Source: Lamellibrachia columna
Taxonomy: Eukaryota > Annelida > Polychaeta > Sabellida > Siboglinidae
Reading direction: 5' to 3'
Assembly (NCBI GenBank): GCA_963662155.1
Contig: OY759261.1
Span: 43,106,056 to 43,170,055 of the forward strand
Length of the DNA: 64,000 nucleotides
The translations under genes were made by a program, and so were the position numbers. How positions within the stretch are numbered: position 1 is the stretch's first letter; each line of letters starts with the position of its first letter. This document shows positions 1-11,829 of this stretch, piece after piece. A model generated the notes under the pieces. It was not told the origin of the DNA, ran no database searches, and saw nothing but the letters and a program-made list of their open reading frames with translations.

Positions 1-367
1 AGCCTGTACATCTTAGGTGATGAAAGTTTAAGAATTTAATAGGGTCACTGGTATGAACGTGGTTATCGTAAACAGTTTAAACAGTTATTTGTATTCTCCG
101 AATATTTCGGCTGACTCGCCGGACTTCACAATGAAACCAGCGCTGAACCAAGAAAGGCTTTCTCCAGCTTATGTCACATGATCAACAGCATAGGCGTTCT
201 TGTGTAGCCATAGCCTCAGTTAGACCATTGGCGTCTCCTTGCAATCTCTCTAGCCACTTCAAGTCCACCATCTGTCCAGTGTTTGATGTTGTCTGTCCAA
301 TGTTTGATGTTGTTCGTCCAATTTTTTTTCTTCCACTTTGTTTTTTCCTGGTAGTTCTCCTTCTGTG
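1..367. other. No gene or repeat recognised
   Basis: Unique-looking, moderately AT-rich DNA at the left edge. No spliced coding signal, terminal inverted repeat or tandem structure was seen before the 20-bp array begins. Confidence 0.5.
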
Positions 368-672
368 CTTCTTCCAGGCTGTCTGATCTTCTTCCAGGCT
401 GTCTGGTCCTCTTCCAGGCTGTATGGTCCTCTTCCAGGCTGTCTGGTCTTCTTCCAGGCTGTCTGGTCCTCTTCCAGGCTGTCTGGTCTTCTTCCAGGCT
501 GTCTGGTCTTCTTCCAGGCTATCTGGTCTTCTTCCAGGCTGTTTGGTCTTCTTCCAGGCTGTCTGGTCCTCTTCCAGGCTGTCTGGTCTTCTTCCAGGCT
601 GTCTGTTCTTCTTCCAGGCTGTCTGGTCTTCTTCCAGGCTGTCTGGTCTTCTTCCAGGCTGTCTGGTCTTCT
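368..672. repeat. 20-bp minisatellite, about 15 copies
   Basis: A 20-bp unit with core CTTCCAGGCTGTCTGGTCTT repeats head to tail with a fixed period. Variation is mostly a C/T choice and a few substitutions. Open frames on both strands through this stretch are products of the repeat and show no other sign of coding. Confidence 0.95.
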
Positions 673-1416
673 CTTCCAACGACCGTACTTAGCCAGCTTT
701 CTTCTCTTATTGAAACACATCAGATGTTAGTCTTTCTCTGCATCCAACTTTCAGTGTCCTGAGCATTCTATGCCATACCCACATCTCAAATGCATGTATA
801 CATTTCTCAGCCATAGGCATACATGTGGTTATTTTCAAGTAACTGTAGGATGATTATAGACATGAAATACGTGTTTATTGCATGTGTTTATTGTATTTTA
901 ATGAGGTTCTGAATTGCCTAAAACATTCTGTTTTTTGGTGGCCTGGATCCTTGCCTTTCCCTGAAAGTGAAAGCTGATCATCTTGTCTACAAACAGTAGA
1001 TCACCCGGGCATCAGTTAGAGCTAGGGAGTCAGTTGGAGCTGAAGTGTTGACAGAGAGAAGTAGGAAAATAGAATAGAAGGTGATGTAAATAAAGTGACA
1101 TGAAGCGAGCCATGTCATCACATCAGTGGGGCCCCACGAGTTACCATTATCATTATTGGAGTGCACCCAGTTAGTAGATTTCTCGGAAGCAAGCAGCCTT
1201 CATCTGGCTGTCTGTACAATAAAGCCTGGCAGCGAGAGGATCTAATGCACACACAAGCCTGCCGCTGCTGTTGCATCCTGTAAGGCTGACTGAGCTTACT
1301 GTCGGGTGTCAGGAGCATTGCACAGTACTGTCAACTCTCATCACTTAAAGTGACTATTTAATATTATTATTATAATTATATATTAAAATAATTTTTTTTT
1401 AATTCTTATTATTTTG
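673..1416. other. No gene recognised
   Basis: AT-rich intergenic or intronic DNA. No protein-like frame with splice borders and no clear mobile-element terminus was seen. Confidence 0.45.
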
Positions 1417-1535
1417 TGTATGTATGTATGTAAGTATGTATGTATGTATGTATGTATGTATGTATATATATTTAATTATTTTATATTTTAATACTATTAT
1501 TAGTATTATTGCTTTATTATATATATATATTGCTT

Positions 1536-1626
<91 letters not shown>

Positions 1627-1697
1627 TAAATATAGCACAACAAATGATATCAATATTGTTTATGGTGCTTCACAACATATTAAAAATCCATAACATG

Positions 1698-1750
<53 letters not shown>
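1417..1750. repeat. Microsatellite cluster (GTAT)n and (TA)n
   Basis: A (GTAT)n run at about 1,417-1,466 is followed by TA runs at about 1,518-1,530, 1,539-1,621 and 1,703-1,749, separated by short AT-rich DNA. Such TA runs extrude cruciforms easily and are prone to assembly error. Confidence 0.95.
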
Positions 1751-1753
<3 letters not shown>

Positions 1754-2039
1754 TTATTTTAATATTAATTGTAGTAGTATTTATAATTAGTGATTCTACA
1801 CCATATTATTGATTTTTAATATGCAGTACAGTGGAGCACCATGAACAGTCTTGATCTTTTAAACCTGACTGAGCTTACTGCAGGATGCCTGAAGCTGCTA
1901 GCATTAGATTGTCTATTGTCATCCTTATTTGCATGGCTGAGATGCTGGATCAGACAAGTGTATGGAGCTGTCTCTGTCCCACTGAGTGGCAGTGTAGGAG
2001 AAAAAAACAAATATTAATACCCTAAAGGGCGATGGAGAT

Positions 2040-2640
2040 TGACGCTGGAACATCAAGGATTGCATACTTCATTCATAATAATCTGCATCTGAATTATTTA
2101 ATAACAGATTTCTATCTGGTAATGCGACAGTGCTTTCATGTGAAAGCTCTGTTAATATTTCCAGAATGTGTTTTCCCTGAAGATGAATGTCAGTAAAACA
2201 GCAAGGAAAAACAACCGTTTCTCTGTAATGCAACAAATGATCGACTCTAGGAAATCAAGGGTGGCATGATTCATTGCTAATAATCCGTCTAGACCTGAAT
2301 TATTTAATGTCATGTCAGATTTGTACCATATTTTAATGGGGCATCTCTTTCATGCAAAAGACTGTTTTTTGCTTAAGATGGTTGTTAGAAAAAATAAGAA
2401 AAAATATCAGAAAGCGAAAAGCATTATGTGGCTGATCGATTCTATGGGATAAAGGATGATGTACTTCATGTGTTATAATCAACCTCTGAATTATTTAATG
2501 ACTTTTCTACCATCTGTTGATGCATCGTTGCTTTCATGTAAAAGCTCTGCTAATGTTTCCAGAATGTTTTTTCCTGTAGATGGTTGCTAAAACACCCCTA
2601 GAGAGTGATCCCTTTTTACCTAAGATAATCAAATTCCATT
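2040..2640. repeat. Three degenerate tandem units of about 200 bp
   Basis: Three diverged copies begin near 2,041, 2,239 and 2,438. Each contains a CTGAATTATTTAATG-like motif and a TTTCATGTAAAAGCTCTG-like motif about 70 bp later. The third copy overlaps the left arm of the inverted repeat described next. Confidence 0.65.
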
Positions 2641-3572
2641 TTTGCTTCAACAAATGACATTTGTAATAATATAATTAATATGTCTGCTGTGATATGGAAC
2701 AAAAATCAGAAGATGGTGCATGAAATATCTGTTTTATCACTGATTTTTAACCCATTCATTTTGTTATTGGGCAGTGTAATTAAAACGCTGAGATAAGTGT
2801 TTGCAAATTCATTTGCATGTAATGAGGAGGAGATGAATAAATTATTTGACAAGTTCAATACACCCACCAATGTGCTCTTGATCCTACTCCACTAATGAGT
2901 GTCCTGCAGATTAGGCCAATCTGAGCAGCTCGTGATCTACTTGACCTGATAAATGATGGCGGTTTCTGATCATTGTAGCCATTTTATTAAGACTTTTATA
3001 AATACTTGAACCCTAACATTAATATTAACACTATTGGTTAAACTTTTAATTTGTATGTAGTCATGTGATATTCTCAGTCTCAACATGACAAAGACACTGT
3101 ATGAATGATAAACAGATGACATGTATGCATAAAGCAGGTCACATTGCAGGGGTTAGTTTTCCCATTAGTGGCCGTGTTAACATTTTGCCTGATTATAAGA
3201 AAAATCGACCTTTAAATAATTTAAAACTTCTTCACCGCCTCTCTCATCATCTCATCTCAATTTAGTCAAAATTATACATTTCCTGCTCTTTTAATCTTGT
3301 CACAAACATGCTTTCCTTCAAAATTGGAAGTTTTCTCCAAATATTAATAGGCCTAGTGATAAAACAGATATTTCTTGCACCATCTTCTGATTTTTGTTAG
3401 ATAGCACAGCAGACATATTAATTATATTATTACAAATGTCATTTGTTGAAGCAAAAATGGAATTTGATTATCTTAGGTAAAAAGGGATCGCTCTCTAGGA
3501 GTGTTTTAGCAACCATCTTCAGGAAAAAACATTCTGGAAACATTAGCACAGCTTTACATATAAGCAACGAAG
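2525..3572. repeat. Inverted repeat, two arms of about 220 bp
   Basis: The left arm (2,525-2,748) is reverse-complementary to the right arm (3,351-3,572) with only scattered mismatches, separated by about 600 bp. No transposase-like frame lies between the arms. It could be a foldback element or two head-to-head copies of one dispersed repeat; the half-copy of a MITE-like sequence near 3,145-3,190 favours a mixed origin. Confidence 0.85.
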
Positions 3573-3575
3573 ATT

Positions 3576-3628
3576 TAGTCATTTGACATAGTCATTTGAC
3601 ATAGTCATTTGACATAGTCATTTGATAT
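3576..3628. repeat. 13-bp tandem repeat, 4 copies
   Basis: TAGTCATTTGACA repeats four times immediately outside the right arm of the inverted repeat. Confidence 0.9.
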
Positions 3629-3639
3629 AATTGTGAGGC

Positions 3640-4305
3640 TGTTATAGCTCCATTATTGTGAACAATTGAAGCGATAAAGTCTTTTAGCACAGAATTCCCT
3701 TATTAGAAAGATATAAGACAAGTTAATAAAGCAGCCTTATTGTTGATATTTTGTTGTTCTTGGTGTTTAGATAGCTCAGAACATTAATCCTATAAATCCC
3801 ACTCATAACAAGTTAACTTATTTGTTAAGCTGCCAATAAATAAACATGGTCATATAAGTATTTCAACATTGTTTGATAAACTCTCTATAGTGAAGCATGT
3901 TTTCCTTTATTCCAGTCTGCCGCAACATTAAGTGTGGTCAGAAAATTCTTGAACATGTGAATGTTCCATGTACAATTTGACAGTAAAACTAAGTAGGCTT
4001 GAACTTTGATGTGTTGTGGCTTTTATATCTGGGCTGGTGCACCTATGGTGTTGCAGAATGTGTGTGCAGAATGCATGCATGCATGTGTGCGCGCATGTGG
4101 AACTCTGGGTTTCCTTTGCTGAAGACGAACATGTTAGCCACAGTTGACGATGTGGTCAATGGTCGTGGTTTACTGATCGTGGTTTACTGGTGGTGGCAGT
4201 GTTCACATCTTGCTGTGTCTTTGATGTCCCATATGTGCATCCAGCAAAACCAATTGTAAAGGAGGCAGCCTATAATATGTAAGTAAGATTTAACTTAGAA
4301 TATGG
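3640..4305. other. No gene recognised
   Basis: AT-rich DNA with a short GCATGCATGCATG-like patch near 4,075-4,095. The 86-codon open frame here has no recognisable domain. Confidence 0.4.
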
Positions 4306-4309
4306 AGCA

Positions 4310-4705
4310 GCAGCTTATAACCCACAAACCCAAAATAACATTGATGCTGAGGAGAAAATACAAAGAAGTGCCACTCGATTTGCCCTAAATGACCACTGCC
4401 ACACAAGTGCCACACACCTACAACACGAACTTGCCTGGCAGACATTAGAAGGAAGAAGACTGCAACACCAACTCACTTTCTTGTAGAAAATAAAACATAA
4501 CCTCCTCAGTATTTCTCTGCCACAACATCTGACAGTCCCATGCACCCATACCCGAAACAGTGATCCCGATAAATATATACAAATACAAGCATGTATACAT
4601 GCATATGCATATTCCTTCTGCCCCAGACTCATAAGAGCCTGGAATTTATCTTCCCTCCCTGAAATAATAAGACTCCATTCCATTCACCCTTTCCAGCTTT
4701 CTGTG
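4310..4705 (+). pseudogene. Non-LTR retrotransposon relic (ORF2 C-terminus)
   Basis: Conceptual translation on the plus strand gives the C-terminal layout typical of many LINE ORF2 proteins: an IQRSATRFALND-like motif, then LEGRRLQHQL, and finally a PRLIRAWNLSSLPE-like motif close to the end. The frame is interrupted by a stop after the second motif, so this is a 5'-truncated, decayed copy. The clade cannot be assigned from this short piece; jockey/CR1-type elements share these motifs. Confidence 0.65.
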
Positions 4706-7700
4706 GGGGGGGTCTGATTCTAGCAACACATTATTGGCACCATTTTGTTTTTAAAGTTATTTTTTAGGTTTATGTGCACTTGTGCGCCTGTGTATGCACA
4801 CCACAATCACCACACTCCTGTGTTACCCCATAGGGGGATGTGTGGAGTGTAGAATCAACACTCAAAGTTTCAAGATCAAACGGTCACATCGTCCATGTAG
4901 AGACCTGATGTGGTTGATGGTGGTGGTCCACTGGCGTTGAGGAAGGGCAAATCTGAAAGGTTCAGTTGTAGGGTCTTGTTTCTGGTGTCTGTTAATCATC
5001 TCGTCTCCATCTCTCTTTCTTGGTGATGTTGGTTTCAATGAGAGGCTGCTTCATCGTCAAGAGAGGAGCTGCTGTTTATGTGGCTGTAATCAGTAGGTCA
5101 GCAGACTTCAGGTCAATTACATCATAGTTGGAATAGAAATGCCATTTCCAATGGCAGAATTGAAATGCTTTTTTATTTTTTAAAGTAATTGAAATTGGCA
5201 AAAATGTAATTGATATTTTCAATTACTTTATTACTTTTTAATTACTTTTTAATTACCTTTCAGTTACTTCTTAATTACTCCTCAATTACTTTTTAATTAC
5301 ATCATGTAATTTTTAACTCAAACTACAGAGAATCAATCAAATATAATACAACTGTATGTTGGGTATATCATATGTGTTTGCCTTTTATGTACCATAATAT
5401 GCAGAAATTAAATAAAGCCTTTTATGTACCATAATATGCAGAAATTAAATAAAGCTGCTCTGAAATATATATGTTTTTGAATATGTATAATATGATTGCT
5501 CTGTTCACATATACTTTTATTTCGATATGGAATTAATAATTGGTATTGGTATTTTGGAATTGGTATTTTTCAGGTGGAGTTGTAATTTGAATAGATGTAA
5601 TGTGATTGACCCAGGTTTGTTTGTGTGGGCAGCTGTAGGCCTGTAGGTGAGCCTTGTCAACCTAGAAGATGCCATCACTGATGTCTGTCACCAGTGTAGT
5701 TTGACATATCAGGTGAGAAAGAGACCTGGCTGGTGACAATGTGCTGCAGGCAAACTGTGACAAAGGATGGCTTCCTAGAGCTGTTGTCACCTTTGATGGG
5801 ACCTTTCAATGGTGAACACCTCTAAGGCATCTATGTCTGCACTTAGTGTAATTGCTTGTTTTCATACCCCCCCCCATAAGGCCACAGTTTTTTATTTTTA
5901 GGTTTACAGATTTTTTACCGTCATCGGAAGAAGGAAAAAAATTGTTTTACTGTCATGTCAAACACCGGAGGGGTGAAAAAGAGAGAAGGGAGATGAGGGG
6001 GAAAAAGGTTAATCAAGGCCAGTTGTTTTTTTACGTTTTTGTATGGATTATTGTATGGATTATTACAGTAATGTTGTAGTGTTAAGGTACAGCTGGGGTG
6101 GCTATTATATGCTTGTCTTGAATTGATTAGTTTCAGTAGAAGATTTTAAGATAAATTAACCATTTCTTCACATATTGTAGATTACATATTATATAATATA
6201 CCATATTAATAACATTTGGAGTTTTTTATTTATTTGGTTATGTTACAAGGAAATAGCCACAAAATTATATTGTTTTGAGAAAATCCCCAAAGAAATAAAT
6301 GACATATATATAAGTAGGACAGTGTATTTTTTACAAAACCATTCATCAATCGTAATTGAATATCATATTATGTTACCTACATGTAAAACGCGTTCATACG
6401 TGTTGTAGTTTTTCTAACATAATAAATTAAGCATCATTTCCTGGTTATTAATGAAAACACAATCTCAACAAATGCGTGTTTTTGTGTCGAAATGTATGGT
6501 TTTTCACTGGTGTTTTATGTATTGTTGACAAAACATAATGACCATTTGTAATATTGACACGTCCCCTTAATTTGCCGCCACAATGTCCCTTGAATCTGTA
6601 TTTGTAACATGTTGTTGTCTATAGTATCCGGTTATGCCAGCCATCTGACAAACATGTAGCAGGGCGTGTTTATGGTCATTTTGATTGGCCCGTTATCCAG
6701 CAGGGTCACCAGGTCACATATATGTTGCCATTTCCGTTAGTGTCAAAGGAACAACAAACTACTTTAGCACTGATATTTGCGGGTTTAAGGATTTAGTTAG
6801 GTAGATATAATACTGATGTGTACTGGAATCACAGTAACCAGATGATATGTTCCGCTTTCACAGCGAACGAATATAGCTGGTTTGATCATCGTAGCAACAT
6901 ATTGGCAACACGTCACAGCTGGACCACAGCCCGGGGCGTATGGCTACGCCTGGAAATAGTCCGTCTATATTTCATTTTGAAACTTTCATGACTGAAAATC
7001 ATTTCTCTTACAGAACATTATTCACATCAATTTTGCATGAGACTGATCATTTGTATTTTGTATAAACAGTCGGAGAACTATGAGTTGTCTTTGCACATAC
7101 TAATGCGGTATGTGAAAGGTGTTCCCCAGCATTGTGAAATTATTTTCGGTGTTGCAAATGCTTCTTTGGCTCTGCCATTAAATTTTTGTGACCATTTCGT
7201 TTTTCCGACATTAGATTTGTTTTAAAATAGATTATTTGTAAAACAATTGTCGCATGAGAATGTCAGCGGGACATTAAGAAAATAAACCGCTTTTTGTTTT
7301 TTTTAATTCCCCAAAATGTGGTCGTTGCCTGGAATCATGTTAATAGTTGCTTGATTACTTTCTTCTTAATTAAAACTTAATTAAAGCCCCCCTCAATTGA
7401 TTTAGCCCATTGCAAATTAGGTTAATTGATGTTCAGATTGGTAGTTTGTGAATTGTATAAGCCTCTTCAGTTAAATTTTTATGCTAGTCTCAGTTCAAAT
7501 TAATTTTGCAAACAACCAAACCTACCTAGTATCCACTATAACATGCTAGGTCGTTTGTGCAACTTTTGTATGTAGTTTTCTGTGAAATCAACAAACAGAC
7601 TATTAAATTATTTAATGCTTGTTCACGCATCAAGTGAAGTGAAAATCGAAATGCTGAAACTGAAATGCTGAAACTTTGTAACTTTGTCATGTAATCGGCA

Positions 7701-8470
7701 AGAGGATTGAAGTCGTGCCCATGATCGGCATTGACCCACACAGTGTTTACCATTTTGGATATCCACTATTTTGATCCTTACCAGATCTAACGACAATTCT
7801 TTCGATGATTTGTAAAAAAAATAGGCATGTTTTATTAAACAGGCTGTCCACATTACTTAAACTATTCATACACTACACATCTGGACATAAATGAACTATA
7901 TTTATGATGGGCTGAACCATTTGAGGAAGCAGCTTTAAGTAATGTGTACAGGCAGTTTAATAATTTTGTACTTCTATTTCAACCAGAATATGCATGCAGA
8001 GGCACCTAGTCTACCAATTTGACAGATCTCGCAAATTTAAAGCAAATTTGTTACAATCTCCTGATCTGCTGAATTAAAATAAAATCTCCTGCTTTTCTGT
8101 AAAATTGTGGGAAAGATTTGTTTTATCTACTAACCCCAGCATCCAGCAGTTGATTAAATGAAATTACCCACTATAGAGATTTTTCGTTTCCTCAGAGCTT
8201 TTTTTTTATTCCTGAAGTTGGAAAATTACCACACAAAAAATATGACTCAAGTTTATCACCATTCTTTATTTTTTTTAACTTCCAGCCACTGTGTACGTCA
8301 TGCAGAACATTTGTGTTATTTATACCAACTCAGTTTTTGTTGATTGATCATATCTTTACTTGACTAACAAAATCAGCACAGTCAGCTAGCTAGTGGCATG
8401 TATTTAATTAATAATTCATACAAATATATATTATGCACATACAACATGTGAATAGAGGTCAACATTATAG
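4706..8470. other. Long AT-rich stretch without a recognised gene
   Basis: Contains an (ATTACTTTTTA)-like AT-rich patch at 5,220-5,300 and a direct duplication of about 40 bp at 5,373-5,452. A CpG-richer patch near 6,830-6,960 is the only part that could resemble a regulatory or exon-like segment, but no frame is convincing. Short open frames at 5.85, 7.0, 7.5 and 8.2 kb have no recognisable domain. Confidence 0.4.
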
Positions 8471-8477
8471 TTGCAAC

Positions 8478-8690
8478 TGTCATCTGTAAGTAGGTCACTA
8501 TCATTGATAACTGAGTCAGAATCAGTTGCAAGTAGGTCAGATTCAGTTGCAACTAGGTCAGAATCTGTTGTAAGTAGATCATAATCAGTCTCAAATAGGT
8601 AACATCCAACAGCAAGTAGATTACAACTGACTGTAAATAGGGCACAATAAGTTGCAAGTAAGTTGCAATTAATTGCAAGTACATCACAAC
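8478..8690. repeat. Degenerate 21-bp array just 3' of the FNIII exon
   Basis: About ten diverged units of roughly 21 bp, core GTTGCAAGTAGGTCAGAATC, lie immediately beyond the stop codon of the minus-strand FNIII exon, so probably in its 3' UTR. The minus-strand open frame through it is a 7-residue repeat produced by the array. Confidence 0.75.
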
Positions 8691-8709
8691 AGTGATCTGT
8701 GATCTAAGG

Positions 8710-9642
8710 TCACCAGTTACAACTCCAGTTGACCCGTAGCAATGTGGGGGGTGTTGCTGGCAACTCCAACGATGGTTTGTGAGCGTAAGCGCTGTTGAAG
8801 TCAAGCATCGCTGGGTCTTTCGGGCGTACGTCTGGCGGTCGGCCATCTTGGTTGAGGGTGCTGTCCCTAGTCTCCAGCGAAGGCATCAGGCCATTGTGCG
8901 TGGGCAGCGGAGCCGAGGTCGCTAGCTGAGCTAAGGTCAAAGGTTGATCCAGACTCTCATCCATAGGAATGTGTACGTCTCCATCAGTGTTACTGCTTTG
9001 ACAGTGACCGTTGGCAGTTATACCAGCTGGTGCTGTAAAGTTCGAGAACTGCGATGATTCACTGCTGAAATCCAGATGAGCCATGTCATCGTTCACTTGT
9101 AGACTCACCTCGCTCATTTCTAGGGGGAGATCATTCTGTGTGACAGGCTCATATGAATCACCATACGGCTGCACCTCCTGAAGCTGTTTCTGAAGTTTAC
9201 GATTGTGCTGCCATTTTGCGATGAACACGAAAAAGACAATGATACCCAATGCAAGGAACGCCCCAAAGGAGCTTCCCAGGGCAACGGAGAGCGAGTCGAT
9301 AGAGGTCGTGACATTGATGCAGTGTCGTGTCTGCTCGACATTCGCAAGGTTTACCGATACTTTGACGCAGATGCTGTAGTAGGTGTTCTCGTGAAGTTGC
9401 GTGATGTCATAAGATGTCTTACTCGGACGCAACACATGGCTGTATTGTATGACGGTGCTGCCAATGGCCTGATAACTCACTTTGTACCCATCCACATACT
9501 GTAGCGCGTATTCATCCACGTTCCAGTGAATGAACAGTGAGTCCTTCGCCGAAGAGAGGAGCTGCAGTGATTGGATGATACTGGTGAAGTTCGCTATGCC
9601 TACTCTGGCAGATGCTTCTGTGAGGCTGTCATTCACCATCAT
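8710..9642 (-). CDS. Fibronectin-III single-pass membrane protein, 3'-terminal exon
   Basis: The 310-codon open frame encodes, in order, a fibronectin type III domain (about residues 22-113, with W40 and the TQLHENTYYSICV strand motif, Cys92 and Cys108), possible N-glycosylation sites at N18 and N110, one transmembrane helix (about 119-143), a basic stop-transfer stretch (KWQHNRKLQK), and an acidic, Ser/Thr/Pro-rich cytoplasmic tail of about 165 residues. There is no signal peptide at the first Met, so this is most likely the last exon of a longer secretory-pathway receptor; upstream exons are not recognised. A polypyrimidine-AG (TGTTTCAG on the minus strand, near 9,682) lies just upstream, but an in-frame stop between it and the first Met leaves the true acceptor uncertain. 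The architecture resembles LRR-FNIII adhesion receptors (LRFN/FLRT-like); the ligand is unknown. Confidence 0.75.
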   Translation of the reverse strand: MMVNDSLTEASARVGIANFTSIIQSLQLLSSAKDSLFIHWNVDEYALQYVDGYKVSYQAIGSTVIQYSHVLRPSKTSYDITQLHENTYYSICVKVSVNLANVEQTRHCINVTTSIDSLSVALGSSFGAFLALGIIVFFVFIAKWQHNRKLQKQLQEVQPYGDSYEPVTQNDLPLEMSEVSLQVNDDMAHLDFSSESSQFSNFTAPAGITANGHCQSSNTDGDVHIPMDESLDQPLTLAQLATSAPLPTHNGLMPSLETRDSTLNQDGRPPDVRPKDPAMLDFNSAYAHKPSLELPATPPTLLRVNWSCNW

Positions 9643-9699
9643 TGCGTTCCTTTCACATCATTTCAGTAGGCAAATCTGAAACAGTATATTGTCTGAGTG

Positions 9700-10190
9700 C
9701 ATTCAAGTGGTGGCAGATAATAGTGATTAGACGAAATGATTAGCAACACAAATGGCAAAAGTCAATTTCCCACAAATTTCATCCACAGTGAATTAGCAAG
9801 CTGTTTTTTTAAGATCATAGACATTATTTGCAAGGAAACAGTAATGGTCTCCAGTAGTTAAGGTAATTGTGGTGTTAACATCTCCAAACACGCGCCTTTT
9901 CACATTCATTTTTCTGCCTCTTTCATGTCCGAGGTAAAAAATGGCCTTGAAGACCACAGACATACATGGATGACACGCTTAGTTGAATTATTGACTCTTG
10001 TCTTTGGCTGTGGCCTCTGTGTAATTTCCTAGCCATAATTAAACTTTCGCATAGCACTCTAAGCTGACACCAAGCAATTCCAATATTGAAGACACTGTTA
10101 CCTGTCACTCTGAGGAAATGGCAAACGTTTTTGTCCTGAGGGGAAAGATGAGATGAGATTAACTACAGATCAGTTGCCAATAGGTTTCTT
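9700..10190 (-). repeat. Dispersed repeat G, copy 1 (inverted)
   Basis: On the minus strand this segment matches 12,640-13,190 over most of its length, including a CCCCTCAGGACAAAA motif, a CAGTGTCTTCAATATTG motif and a TCTATGATCTT motif. A shorter third copy lies at 12,085-12,245. No protein is encoded; the family is unnamed here. Confidence 0.75.
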
Positions 10191-10369
10191 CTCAATTCAA
10201 TTCTTCTCAAGTTGCAAATAACAACTGAAGATTGTTATTTAGACATGAAGAGACGTAAATGATTTGATGCTAAAGGTTTGCTGGTTAGGGCATAACAATA
10301 TTAAAATTTTAGTTGTAAATCCAGGTATTCTAAGTCCAATACCTTTTATGTTCAACAAGTTTCCCCATT

Positions 10370-11190
10370 TTCATGTGTGGTATCATATACTTCCCCTGGC
10401 ACAGACACTGTCCTGGCACAGACACTGTCCTGGCACAGACACTGTTCTGGCACAGACACTGTCCTGGCACAGACACTGTCCTGGCACAGACACTGTCCTG
10501 GCACAGACACTGTTCTGGCACAGACACTGTTCTGGCACAGACACTGTTCTGGCACAGACACTGTTCTGGCACAGACACTGTTCTGGCACAGACACTGTCC
10601 TGGCACAGACACTGTCCTGGCACAGACACTGTCCTGGCACAGACACTGTCCTGGCACAGACACTGTTCTGGCACAGACACTGTCCTGGCACAGACACTGT
10701 CCTGGCACAGACACTGTCCTGGCACAGACACTGTTCTGGCACAGACACTGTCCTGGCACAGACACTGTCCTGGCACAGACACTGTTCTGGCACAGACACT
10801 GTTCTGGCACAGACACTGTCCTGGCACAGACACTGTTCTGGCACAGACACTGTCCTGGCACAGACACTGTCCTGGCACAGACACTGTTCTGGCACAGACA
10901 CTGTTCTGGCACAGACACTGTCCTGGCACAGACACTGTCCTGGCACAGACACTGTCCTGGCACAGACACTGTCCTGGCACAGACACTGTCCTGGCACAGA
11001 CACTGTCCTGGCACAGACACTGTCCTGGCACAGACACTGTTCTGGCACAGACACTGTCAGGTAGAAGGGACCAACAGCTTTTACTGCCTCTTCCGAAAGA
11101 CATGGCAATGTGGGGTGAACGAAATTGCCTACTTTCAAAAAGGCCTGAATAACAGTCCTACACCCTAACCACTGCGCTACCATGCCACAC
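10370..11190 (-). mobile_element. tRNA-derived SINE carrying an internal 17-bp array
   Basis: Read on the minus strand, the element begins near 11,190 with a tRNA-like head (GGCATGGTAGCGCAGTGG, an A-box-like sequence) and continues into the body shared with the SINE at 62.2 kb: TCTTTCGGAAGAGGCAGTAA, then GGTCCCTTCTACCTG. Instead of one GTGTCTATGCCAGG segment it contains a long array of that segment, after which the shared body resumes with GCCAGGGGAAGTA. The array is annotated separately. The element is non-coding; SINEs depend on LINE proteins for movement. Confidence 0.7.
10397..11058. repeat. 17-bp minisatellite, about 39 copies, inside a SINE
   Basis: The unit is CTGGCACAGACACTGTC with a recurrent C/T alternative (GTCCTGG versus GTTCTGG). 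Because 17 is not a multiple of 3, the array reads through all three frames and gives open frames over 220 codons on both strands; these are artefacts of the repeat. Confidence 0.95.
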
Positions 11191-11284
11191 AAATATGCAA
11201 ATTACCACACATGCAGTTTATTTATGTAGTAACATATTCTCACACACACAACAGTGTCAAGAGCTACCACTGTAACCACATCTA

Positions 11285-11475
11285 ATTGCATCTCCATCGA
11301 TCGTGATGGATCACTGTTTAACTTCCTGGTCCATGGCATCGAAATGAAGTGCCAGTGATTTTGAGATGGTACCCCTTCAAAGGTTTTTTTTCGGCACCTT
11401 GACATTTTTTTTTTCTGACCATGGAAAAGGCACATTTGCAGACCACGACGCTTCCGCTATGCACCGGATAACTTT
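11285..11475 (+). repeat. Dispersed repeat R, fragment
   Basis: Shares GAAGTGCCAGTGATTTTGA and the following ATGGT(A)CCCCTT-type sequence with copies at 20.18 kb and 34.1 kb. Only the 5' part of the repeat is present here. Short stretches rich in T follow the shared motif in all three copies. Confidence 0.7.
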
Positions 11476-11829
11476 TTTAGTTGCTGGTTCGCAGGACAAA
11501 AACCGTTAATATGGTCAGCTGGAAAAACAAATAATGATCTTCCCTCATAACAAATGAACAACCAAGCAATCCCCAGATTATGTGTAACCATAAACCAGTC
11601 TACCATTGTAAGGACGTCTATTTGCATCTCTGTAGGTCTTTCTGGCTTCATTTCTATGTGATGATTAAATTTAACCACACTGTTACACATTCACAGAAGG
11701 AGCTTGCTGACAAGTCTAGTCAAAGACGATGAAATTGAGACCAGCACCTCAGTAATATTGGATTAGTTTCCTTGTCATGATTAAAAACACTATACCACCT
11801 ATAATTAAAGACGAGGTGATATAAAATTT
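11476..11829. other. No gene recognised
   Basis: No domain-bearing frame or element terminus was recognised. A 77-codon minus-strand frame lacks any recognisable domain. Confidence 0.4.

Noticed and set aside
1424..1790. Tyr-Ile repeat frames here and at 17.2, 31.5, 34.1 and 56.4 kb
   Set aside because: Translations of TA microsatellites.
6698..6720. GGGTCACCAGGTCACA, resembling a nuclear-receptor direct repeat with 2-bp spacing
   Set aside because: A near-match of this length is expected by chance in 64 kb, and no promoter or first exon is recognisable nearby.
10264..11192. Six overlapping frames of 220-269 codons
   Set aside because: The 17-bp array reads in all frames; no independent coding signal outside it.
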